11,845 nucleotides of DNA from Bacteroidota bacterium. Lineage in GTDB: Bacteria; Bacteroidota; Rhodothermia; Rhodothermales; UBA10348. Each line of letters begins with the position of its first letter. The stretch's first letter is position 1. The stretch is from NCBI GenBank assembly GCA_004356385.1, contig SMXL01000019.1:1-11845 (forward strand). The letters run 5' to 3'. The position numbers were made by a program, and so were the translations under genes. Shown here piece after piece: positions 6,280 to 11,845 of this stretch. A model generated the notes under the pieces. It was not told the DNA's origin. It ran no database searches and worked only from the letters and a program-made list of their open reading frames with translations.

Positions 6280-7884
6280 TTGAGAATTATCGTCTCCACT
6301 ACCAGGCACTTTTTACTGGTTGTGTGCGCGCTCCTGGTCGGGTCATCCACAGTTCTGGTTCGGGCTCAGGAAACAGATTTGTCGTTCCTGACGACTCGGG
6401 CTGAGCGAACGGGTTTTCTGGAAACGACGCGATACGATGAACTGATTGGATTTCTTGAAGTAGCCACGGCACAGAATCCACGACTCCACCTGACGAGTTT
6501 TGGTTATTCATCTGAGGGTAGATCGTTACCACTCGTAATTTTCGGAGATGTGTCGGACACGTCACCTTCGGCGATTCGAGCAACCGGCAGAGTTCGCGTT
6601 TACATACAGGGAAATATTCACGCCGGAGAAGTTTGTGGAAAGGAAGCCCTGCTCATGATGATTCGCGACCTCGCCTCCGGTCGCTACGCCGCATGGGCAG
6701 ATTCGCTGGTCTTGATGCTGGCCCCGATCTACAACGTCGATGGCAACGAACGAATAAGCCTGATGAACCGCCGCCGGCAGAACGGACCGTACGGCGGAAT
6801 GGGTCAGCGCCCTAATGCGCAGGGATTGGATCTGAATCGAGATCACATGAAAGTGAAAAGCCCAGAGGCACGATCTCTAATTCGGCTGATGAACGAGTAC
6901 GATCCACATGTGCTCGTTGATCTTCATACGACGAATGGAACTCAGCACGCTTACCACATCACCTATTCGCCTCCTCTGAATCCGAATACGGCCCCTGAAA
7001 TATCCTCTTTCCTGCGCGGAAATATGTTGCCTGAGATCACCCGGATTATCCAGGAGAAGCACGGGTGGGACTATTATTACTATGGGAATCTCCCGTTTCG
7101 CCAGGGAGCCGAGCCTGGCTGGTACACGTTTGATCATCGCCCGCGGTTCAACAACAACTATGTCGGACTCAGAAACAGAATTGCCATATTGAGTGAGGCC
7201 TACGCCTATGCCTCCTTCGAAGATCGGATAAGGGCTTCGCTTTACTTCGTTGAGGAAATTCTGAACTATTCCCATGCCCATGCGATGGACGTTCGAAGAG
7301 TCGTTGAAGAGGCCAGCGCCAAATCTGTGGTTGGCGAGCAACTTGCCGTTCGCTCGGATTATGAAAGGAGCCCTGAGGAAGTTGATATTCTAATGGGGGA
7401 GACGCATACCATAGCCCATCCATTTTCGGGGGAAATGGTTCGTGTTCGAGGAGAGGCACAGCGCACCGAGCGCATGTTCGAATACGGTACTTTTACCGCC
7501 ACAGAGTCGGAGCGTGTTCCTGCTAGATACTATGTGCCTCCACGAGCGGAGATCGTTCGCGAGTATCTGGACATTCATGGTATTGAGTATCGAGAGTCCA
7601 GTGCAGATGAACCACTGATTGTCCAGTCGTTTACGATTGATTCCACCAGCGTGTCGCCGCGGATTTTTCAGGATATTCGGGAGAGAACAGTCTACGGGTC
7701 GTATGTCTCGACGGAGAAGGAATTAGAATCGGGAACGCTCGTGGTGCCCGTGGATCAACAGCTCGGCCGGTTGATATTCTACCTTCTCGAACCTCGATCG
7801 GACGATGGCCTGGTTAACTGGGCGCAGATGGACGCATTCATTGAGACGGGAGGAGAATACCCGATTTATCGTTCGATCGATTGA
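6280..7884 (+). CDS. Secreted M14-family zinc carboxypeptidase
   Basis: Predicted exported metallopeptidase that removes C-terminal residues or trims peptides. From TTG 6280 the product is 534 residues: signal peptide about 1-29 (RIIVSTTRHF, a hydrophobic stretch, then VRA-QE), then an M14 domain to about residue 335. Zinc ligands are His114 and Glu117 (NIHAGEVCGKEA) and His216 (LVDLHTTNGT); substrate-binding Asn186-Arg187 lie in GLDLNRDH; the catalytic Glu306 is in ILSEAYAY. The last 200 residues are a C-terminal region I do not recognise. The frame stays open to a TTG at 6244, but that codon begins on the last base of the terminator palindrome. TTG 6280 has AGGTCAGGA just upstream and gives a normal signal peptide, so I prefer it. 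It is the first gene ahead of the LuxE-like gene, 45 bp apart. Family firm, start moderately sure, peptide specificity unknown. Confidence 0.88.
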   Translation: MRIIVSTTRHFLLVVCALLVGSSTVLVRAQETDLSFLTTRAERTGFLETTRYDELIGFLEVATAQNPRLHLTSFGYSSEGRSLPLVIFGDVSDTSPSAIRATGRVRVYIQGNIHAGEVCGKEALLMMIRDLASGRYAAWADSLVLMLAPIYNVDGNERISLMNRRRQNGPYGGMGQRPNAQGLDLNRDHMKVKSPEARSLIRLMNEYDPHVLVDLHTTNGTQHAYHITYSPPLNPNTAPEISSFLRGNMLPEITRIIQEKHGWDYYYYGNLPFRQGAEPGWYTFDHRPRFNNNYVGLRNRIAILSEAYAYASFEDRIRASLYFVEEILNYSHAHAMDVRRVVEEASAKSVVGEQLAVRSDYERSPEEVDILMGETHTIAHPFSGEMVRVRGEAQRTERMFEYGTFTATESERVPARYYVPPRAEIVREYLDIHGIEYRESSADEPLIVQSFTIDSTSVSPRIFQDIRERTVYGSYVSTEKELESGTLVVPVDQQLGRLIFYLLEPRSDDGLVNWAQMDAFIETGGEYPIYRSID

Positions 7885-7929
7885 GTCGTCAAGAAATGCT
7901 TCGAGAGATGCTTCGAGCCGGAACACCTA

Positions 7930-8916
7930 TTGACACTTAAAACAGACATCAGTACCGTCGAAGCCCATTTCACAGATCTGGAAGTCGAGGACGAAGAATC
8001 ATTCGACCGATTTGCCAGCTGCGTGATTGACTACCAACGCGAGAACAATCCCGTTTATCGCCGCTTCGCCGAATTTCAATTTTTGCCCGTTGAGGCGTTC
8101 AAGAGAGCTGAAGTGGCCTGCTTTCCACCCGGCGAGGCCGAGGCGGTTTTCAGGAGCAGCGGAACGGGTGCCAGCGCGGATCGAAGTGCACACTATGTAA
8201 AAAGCCTGGACGTGTATCGTCGCTCCGTCCTTTCGCACTTTCAGGCCGTGTACGGTACTGGACCCTTTTCCGTACTCGCTTGCATTCCCGTTCGCACAGA
8301 GTCCCGGGCGAGTTCTTCTCTTGTCGTTATGGCTCGCATACTGATTGAGGACTTGGGTACGCCCGCCAGTTCTTTTATCGAGGCAGATCTGGAGTCTCTC
8401 CGCCGTGCGCTTCAGTCTGCTCGGGACTTCGAGGCGCCTGTTATCGTCTTCGGGTTGGCGTTTGGACTCTTGAATATGGTAGAAGCAGGAGGGTTGGCGC
8501 TTCCGCAGAATTCAATGGTACTCGAAACCGGAGGCATGAAAACTCACCGGCGAGAAATCAGCAGGAGAGAACTGCATCGAAAACTGAGCGAGGGCTTCGG
8601 GATTTCGCCAGATCGAATTAGCAGCGAGTATGGAATGAGCGAACTTCTGAGTCAATTCTACATGAGAGGCGATGGCCTCTTTTATCCTCCGCCGTGGGTT
8701 CAATTCCGAGTCTTTGATTTATATACACCCGAAAAGGAATTGGCCGAAGGGGAGTCGGGCGCACTGGCTGTCGTCGACCTCGCGAACATGTACTCGGTGT
8801 CGAGCATTCTTACACAGGATTCCGCAATTCGCATAGGGAAGGGATTTGATCTGGTCGGTAGATTAACGGGTGCGGAGCTCAGGGGCTGCAATTTCCTGCT
8901 GGAAAAAATCGAATGA
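7930..8916 (+). CDS. LuxE-like acyl-protein synthetase / acyl-adenylate ligase
   Basis: A 328-residue cytosolic protein of the LuxE family, related to PaaK-type adenylate-forming enzymes, which activate a carboxylate with ATP and hold or transfer the acyl group. Seen: the nucleotide loop FRSSGTGASADRSAHY (74-89), a mid-domain LETGGMKTHRREISRRELH (198-216), SEYGMSELLSQFY (232-244) as the A5-like motif, and DLVGRLTGAELRGC (307-320). Cys320 lies eight residues from the end; LuxE carries its acyl-accepting Cys near the C-terminus, so Cys320 is a reasonable candidate by position. No other lux genes are present, so bioluminescence is not implied. The only usable start is TTG 7930: the same frame has the carboxypeptidase stop at 7882-7884 and no ATG/GTG between. 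The stop overlaps the next gene's ATG (ATGA), implying translational coupling. Acyl substrate and partner protein are unknown. Confidence 0.8.
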   Translation: MTLKTDISTVEAHFTDLEVEDEESFDRFASCVIDYQRENNPVYRRFAEFQFLPVEAFKRAEVACFPPGEAEAVFRSSGTGASADRSAHYVKSLDVYRRSVLSHFQAVYGTGPFSVLACIPVRTESRASSSLVVMARILIEDLGTPASSFIEADLESLRRALQSARDFEAPVIVFGLAFGLLNMVEAGGLALPQNSMVLETGGMKTHRREISRRELHRKLSEGFGISPDRISSEYGMSELLSQFYMRGDGLFYPPPWVQFRVFDLYTPEKELAEGESGALAVVDLANMYSVSSILTQDSAIRIGKGFDLVGRLTGAELRGCNFLLEKIE

Positions 8917-9707
8917 TCATACTCGAAAAATCAGAACGGGCTGACATTGTCACATTGACACTCAAGCGGCCGGAGAAGCGGAACGCGCTCAATCAGCAAC
9001 TGGTTGGCGAGCTGACGAGTCTCATTGAAAGCCTTTCTTCGGACGAAACTGTACGGGTCATCGTGCTTACCGGTTCGGGCAATACGTTTTCATCAGGCGC
9101 CGATTTGGAGGCGCTGGAGAAGATGCAAACCGCCTCGTATGAGGACAACTTGGCGGATTCGCAAAAGCTCGCCCACTTGTACACCAGTATCAGATCCTGC
9201 TCACAACCCGTCATCGCGAGGGTGAATGGCCATGCCATCGCAGGCGGTTTTGGCCTTTTGACTGCTTGCGATTTTGCCGTCGTAGACGACCGTGCCCGAC
9301 TCGGGTTTACCGAAGTTCGGATCGGTTTTGTGCCGGCTATCGTGATGACCTTTCTCCGTACGCGCGTTCCTGATCTGGCTCTACGGGACCTGTTGCTTAC
9401 CGGAAGATTGATTTCAGCCCAGGAAGCTCTGGAGCTCGGCCTGGTGAACCGAGTAGTAGACGGAGCCCGGATCGATGATGCGGTTCGGGAGTTGGCCGAT
9501 GAGATTCTACGAGAGACGAGTCGGGAAGCCGTAGCAGCCACCAAACGAATGCTCTTCGAGACCGAATTCATGGGGCAACGGGAAGCACTCGCAATTGCGG
9601 TGGAACGAAACGCAACAATTCGCACGTCTAAGGACTGCCAGGATGGAATCAGGGCTTTTTTGAAACGCGAGGACCCACCCTGGAAGAGGAAATTCGAATC
9701 GGAATAG
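8913..9707 (+). CDS. Enoyl-CoA hydratase/isomerase (crotonase) family protein, methylglutaconyl-CoA hydratase-like
   Basis: A 264-residue crotonase-fold enzyme acting on acyl-CoA thioesters. Seen: LKRPEKRNALN (17-27), oxyanion-hole segment FSSGADLEAL (59-68), second oxyanion segment GHAIAGGFGLLTACDFAV (106-123), and GFTEVRIGFVPAIV (131-144). Of the two catalytic Glu of mitochondrial enoyl-CoA hydratase, the second aligns with Glu134 while the first aligns with Gly114. GG-x-GL...CD and F-x-EVR-G-x-PA resemble the methylglutaconyl-CoA hydratase/LiuC subgroup of leucine breakdown, so that role is possible, but no liu neighbours are here. The C-terminal GIRAFLKREDPPW (245-257) matches the family's GI-AFLEKR-P-W end. 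The start ATG overlaps the LuxE-like stop by four bases, so the two are cotranscribed and probably coupled. Exact substrate not determined. Confidence 0.88.
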   Translation: MIILEKSERADIVTLTLKRPEKRNALNQQLVGELTSLIESLSSDETVRVIVLTGSGNTFSSGADLEALEKMQTASYEDNLADSQKLAHLYTSIRSCSQPVIARVNGHAIAGGFGLLTACDFAVVDDRARLGFTEVRIGFVPAIVMTFLRTRVPDLALRDLLLTGRLISAQEALELGLVNRVVDGARIDDAVRELADEILRETSREAVAATKRMLFETEFMGQREALAIAVERNATIRTSKDCQDGIRAFLKREDPPWKRKFESE

Positions 9708-9740
9708 GTAATTCGGCATTGGTAATTCGGAGTTGGTCAT
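9707..9740 (+). repeat. 14-bp tandem repeat, about 2.4 copies, in the crotonase-purM gap
   Basis: GGTAATTCGGCATT (9707-9720) is followed by GGTAATTCGGAGTT (9721-9734) and a partial GGTCAT (9735-9740). The first G belongs to the TAG stop of the crotonase gene. The 51-bp gap contains no clear terminator. Degenerate TTCGG/TTGGTAATT repeats like this can be dispersed in a genome, but this window holds only one. Confidence 0.6.
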
Positions 9741-9758
9741 AACGAACGCATCCAGATC

Positions 9759-10763
9759 ATGACGACGTATCGAGAGGCGGGAGTGGATATTGAGGTAGGC
9801 GAACGAGTCATCGACGAAATCAAACCGCTCGTTCGCAAAACATTTACGCCCGGTGTGCTTTCGGATATTGGCTCGTTTGGCGCTCTCTACCGGCCGGATT
9901 TTGCCTCCTATTCGGACCCCGTGCTGGTCTCATCCGTGGACGGCGTAGGCACGAAATTGAAAGTAGCTTTTCAGGTCGATCGCCACGATACGGTGGGGCA
10001 GGACCTGGTGAATCACTGTGTGAATGATATTGCCGTCTGCGGTGCGACTCCCCTATATTTTCTCGACTATTTCGCGACGGGGAAATTGATCCCAACCGTG
10101 GCACGCGACATCATCGCGGGCTTTTCCAAAGCGTGCCTTGAAAATGGATGTGCCTTGATCGGTGGCGAGACCGCGGAGATGCCGGACCTGTATCAACAAG
10201 GCGAGTACGATCTGGCCGGAACCATCGTGGGTATGGTCGATCGCGGTGCCATCATTGACGGCCAGAAGATCGAATCGGGGGATGTTCTTATCGGAATTCC
10301 GTCCTCGGGGCTCCATACCAACGGGTATTCATTAGCTCGTAGCGTTCTCTTTTCGAAATATGATATAACCGATACCCCCGAGGAATTGTCGGGACGGACG
10401 ATCGGAGATGTGCTTCTCGAAGTACACCGTTCTTATTTGCACCTTATCCGGGGGCTCGTCGAAGGACCAGCCAATATTCGAGGACTGGTTCACGTAACAG
10501 GCGGTGGGATTCCCGGGAACACGGCTCGAATCGTTCCAAAAAGGCTCAGGGCAGACATCAATTATGAATCCTGGGATAGACCTCCGATCTTCAAACTGAT
10601 TCAGCGTTCTGGAAATGTGCCTGAAAGCGACATGAGGAGAACGTTTAATCTGGGAATTGGCCTAATTATCATCGTACATCCTGACGATACACGCCATATC
10701 ACTGCGTATTGTGAGGAGAATGGCGAACATTCTGCCGTTTTGGGTTCAATAGGGGTCGAATGA
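9759..10763 (+). CDS. purM: Phosphoribosylformylglycinamidine cyclo-ligase (AIR synthetase)
   Basis: Fifth step of de novo purine synthesis: ATP-dependent closure of FGAM to aminoimidazole ribonucleotide in the cytosol. The 334-residue product is family length and carries the expected motifs in order: SSVDGVGTKLKVA (58-70), DLVNHCVNDIAVCGATPLYFLDY (82-104), GGETAEMPDLY (135-145), IPSSGLHTNGYSLAR (180-194), HVTGGGIPGNTARI (245-258) and TFNLGIGL (295-302). The N-terminal TYREAGVDIEVGE also matches. It starts at ATG 9759, 51 bp after the crotonase gene, with no strong ribosome-binding site. No other pur gene is beside it, so it appears to be separate from a purine operon here. Its last codons form the left arm of a hairpin that looks like a terminator. 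All key regions are intact. Confidence 0.97.
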   Translation: MTTYREAGVDIEVGERVIDEIKPLVRKTFTPGVLSDIGSFGALYRPDFASYSDPVLVSSVDGVGTKLKVAFQVDRHDTVGQDLVNHCVNDIAVCGATPLYFLDYFATGKLIPTVARDIIAGFSKACLENGCALIGGETAEMPDLYQQGEYDLAGTIVGMVDRGAIIDGQKIESGDVLIGIPSSGLHTNGYSLARSVLFSKYDITDTPEELSGRTIGDVLLEVHRSYLHLIRGLVEGPANIRGLVHVTGGGIPGNTARIVPKRLRADINYESWDRPPIFKLIQRSGNVPESDMRRTFNLGIGLIIIVHPDDTRHITAYCEENGEHSAVLGSIGVE

Positions 10764-10782
10764 ATTACCTATTGAACCTTTT
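10743..10782 (+). terminator. Factor-independent terminator overlapping the 3' end of purM
   Basis: GGTTCAATAGG (10743-10753) and CCTATTGAACC (10768-10778) are exact 11-bp reverse complements with a 14-base loop, followed directly by TTTTC. The purM stop codon (10761-10763) sits in the loop, so the left arm is coding sequence for Gly-Ser-Ile-Gly. Position, stem length and T tract fit an intrinsic terminator separating purM from plsY. Confidence 0.65.
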
Positions 10783-10812
10783 CTACCATTAAGACAGTTC
10801 AACGACATTCAG

Positions 10813-10820
10813 TAACTTAG
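10813..10820 (+). promoter_or_regulatory. Weak -7-like element ahead of plsY
   Basis: TAACTTAG (10813-10820) resembles TAnnTTTG with one mismatch and lies 36 bases before the plsY ATG. I find no TTG at the expected distance upstream, so this is only a candidate. A promoter is expected in 10779-10856 if the purM hairpin terminates transcription. Confidence 0.25.
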
Positions 10821-10856
10821 ACCCGTAGGTTCAGCACGAAGCAGTAATCTTACCGC

Positions 10857-11543
10857 ATGTTATCTGTCGCCGTCATAATCATCATAAGCTATTTTATCGG
10901 CTCCATACCCGGGAGTGTTTGGGTTGGTAAGCAGATATACGGCACTGATATTCGTCAGCACGGAAGTGGGAACGCAGGCGCTACAAACGTATTTCGTGTA
11001 CTTGGTTGGAAGGCTGGCATTCTTGCTACCATCGTGGATCTTGGAAAAGGATTGTTCGCAGCAGGCATTGTCGCAACGATCCGGATTGATGCACTGCCCC
11101 CCGGACTGGGATTTTGGGAAGCTTCGTCTGTCATCATGTTGGTCGCCGGCGTTGCCGCGATCGTTGGACACATGTTTCCGATTTGGGCAGGGTTTAAAGG
11201 TGGAAAGGGAGTAAATACGGCCGCGGGCGTTCTGTTTGCAATTCAGCCTGTGACGATGGTCATTGCAATCGGAATCTTTGCTCTCGTGCTGTTGTCTTCC
11301 AGGTACGTTTCGCTAGCGTCTCTCGCTGCGGTCGCTGCTTTTCCTTCGACCGTGGCGATAAGGAAGTATCTCTTTCATGTCGACTCGATTGACGCCAGCA
11401 TTTTGTTCTTCAGTCTTTTTATGGCGTTTACCATTTTTATGGCGCATCGAGCCAATATTCATCGGCTATTGAACGGCAGCGAGAAAAGAGTTCGAATCTT
11501 TCGTCCGGGATGGGGAATGAGGGGCGGACAAGGTCCGAGTTAA
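10857..11543 (+). CDS. plsY: Acyl-phosphate:glycerol-3-phosphate acyltransferase
   Basis: Integral membrane enzyme that transfers an acyl group from acyl-phosphate to sn-glycerol-3-phosphate, making lysophosphatidic acid, the first committed phospholipid step in most bacteria. The 228-residue product has the PlsY motifs: SIPGSVWVGK (16-25), the glycine-rich HGSGNAGATNVFRVLG (35-50), GHMFPIWAGFKGGKGVNTAAG (104-124) and HRANIHRLLNGSEKR (197-211). Hydrophobic segments at about 3-20, 54-76, 90-110, 130-148, 150-166 and 180-196 fit a multi-pass protein. The C-terminal tail after residue 211 is basic and slightly longer than the minimal family end. It begins 93 bp after purM, beyond the purM hairpin, and is followed 42 bp later by gpsA, whose product supplies its glycerol-3-phosphate substrate. 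Identification is firm. Confidence 0.96.
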   Translation: MLSVAVIIIISYFIGSIPGSVWVGKQIYGTDIRQHGSGNAGATNVFRVLGWKAGILATIVDLGKGLFAAGIVATIRIDALPPGLGFWEASSVIMLVAGVAAIVGHMFPIWAGFKGGKGVNTAAGVLFAIQPVTMVIAIGIFALVLLSSRYVSLASLAAVAAFPSTVAIRKYLFHVDSIDASILFFSLFMAFTIFMAHRANIHRLLNGSEKRVRIFRPGWGMRGGQGPS

Positions 11544-11585
11544 TCGACGTCTTCACAGCCGAGGCCATTTATTCAGAAGTAGTTC

Positions 11586-11845
11586 ATGAGCACCGACGGC
11601 TCCCCAGAAAAATCAATTACAATCGTTGGTGCGGGTAGCTGGGGAACTGCGCTCGCAGTCAGCCTTGCTTCGAAGGGAGTCCCGGTCAGGTTGTGGGCTC
11701 GGCGAGAAGAAGCAGCCAGGCAGATCCGTGACGACCGGCACAATCCCACGTACCTCCCCGACGTTGAAATTCCCGAATCCATTGTCGTAACCTCCAGTCT
11801 GGAGGCAGCTGTTGAAGGTACCGACTTCTGGGTTTTTGCGACTCC
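11586..11845 (+). CDS. gpsA: Glycerol-3-phosphate dehydrogenase [NAD(P)+], 5' part only
   Basis: Reduces dihydroxyacetone phosphate to sn-glycerol-3-phosphate for phospholipid synthesis. Only the first 86 codons are in the window; the frame is open at the right edge. Seen: the N-terminal dinucleotide-binding strand and loop ITIVGAGSWGTALA (11-24), then VRLWARREEAARQIRDDR (34-51) with the second strand and its Arg residues that commonly favour NADP, and NPTYLPDVEIPESI (53-66), a family hallmark (N-x-x-YLP). The fragment ends in the strand TDFWVFAT. The ATG at 11586 gives a short STDGSPEKS extension before the Rossmann strand, usual for the family. It lies 42 bp after plsY on the same strand, and the two form a lipid-synthesis pair. 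Partial only because the window ends. Confidence 0.93.
   Translation, partial: MSTDGSPEKSITIVGAGSWGTALAVSLASKGVPVRLWARREEAARQIRDDRHNPTYLPDVEIPESIVVTSSLEAAVEGTDFWVFAT

Noticed and set aside
8993..9625. 210-codon minus-strand open frame opposite the crotonase gene
   Set aside because: Low-complexity Arg/Ser translation antisense to a gene with clear crotonase motifs.

Overview
The window is an ordinary-looking bacterial chromosomal segment of about 50% GC by eye, densely coding on both strands, with one rRNA-independent clue to lineage: a 33-codon ribosomal protein Thx gene. Together with a conserved WIY/SWH hypothetical protein that I know from Bacteroidota-type genomes, weak Shine-Dalgarno signals, frequent TTG/GTG starts and TTG...TAnnTT-like promoter candidates, this points to the Bacteroidota/Rhodothermota side of the tree, possibly a marine or uncultivated member. 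This is inference; no phylogenetic marker was searched. I see no tRNA, rRNA, CRISPR array, insertion sequence, integrase or phage gene.

Layout. 16-1212 (+): type I signal peptidase (lepB) with a lysine-rich hexapeptide-repeat N-terminus. 3851-1257 (-): a three-gene run of a conserved WIY/SWH-family hypothetical protein, a two-helix K+ channel with an RCK domain, and a secreted L,D-transpeptidase; it converges on lepB. 3959-4753 (+): a short-chain dehydrogenase/reductase, divergent from that run, with a 9-bp inverted repeat overlapping its start codon. 5839-4769 (-): a double-length YjbQ/UPF0047-like protein that appears to be an internal duplication. 6100-6201 (+): ribosomal protein Thx followed by a 22-bp perfect palindrome that looks like its terminator. 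6280-9707 (+): secreted M14 zinc carboxypeptidase, LuxE-like acyl-protein synthetase and enoyl-CoA hydratase family protein, the last two overlapping by ATGA. 9759-10763 (+): purM, with a terminator-like hairpin built into its last codons. 10857-end (+): plsY and the 5' part of gpsA, two steps of glycerophospholipid synthesis.

How the genes work together. Several are envelope functions (signal peptidase, L,D-transpeptidase, K+ channel, exported carboxypeptidase, PlsY/GpsA). GpsA makes sn-glycerol-3-phosphate and PlsY acylates it, so that pair is a clear functional unit. The LuxE-like/crotonase pair suggests acyl-group activation and processing, substrate unknown. The most unusual item is the tandem YjbQ-like protein, whose two halves seem to keep complementary subsets of the family motifs. 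I find no convincing novel multi-gene system; most of the window is housekeeping or conserved lineage-specific genes.
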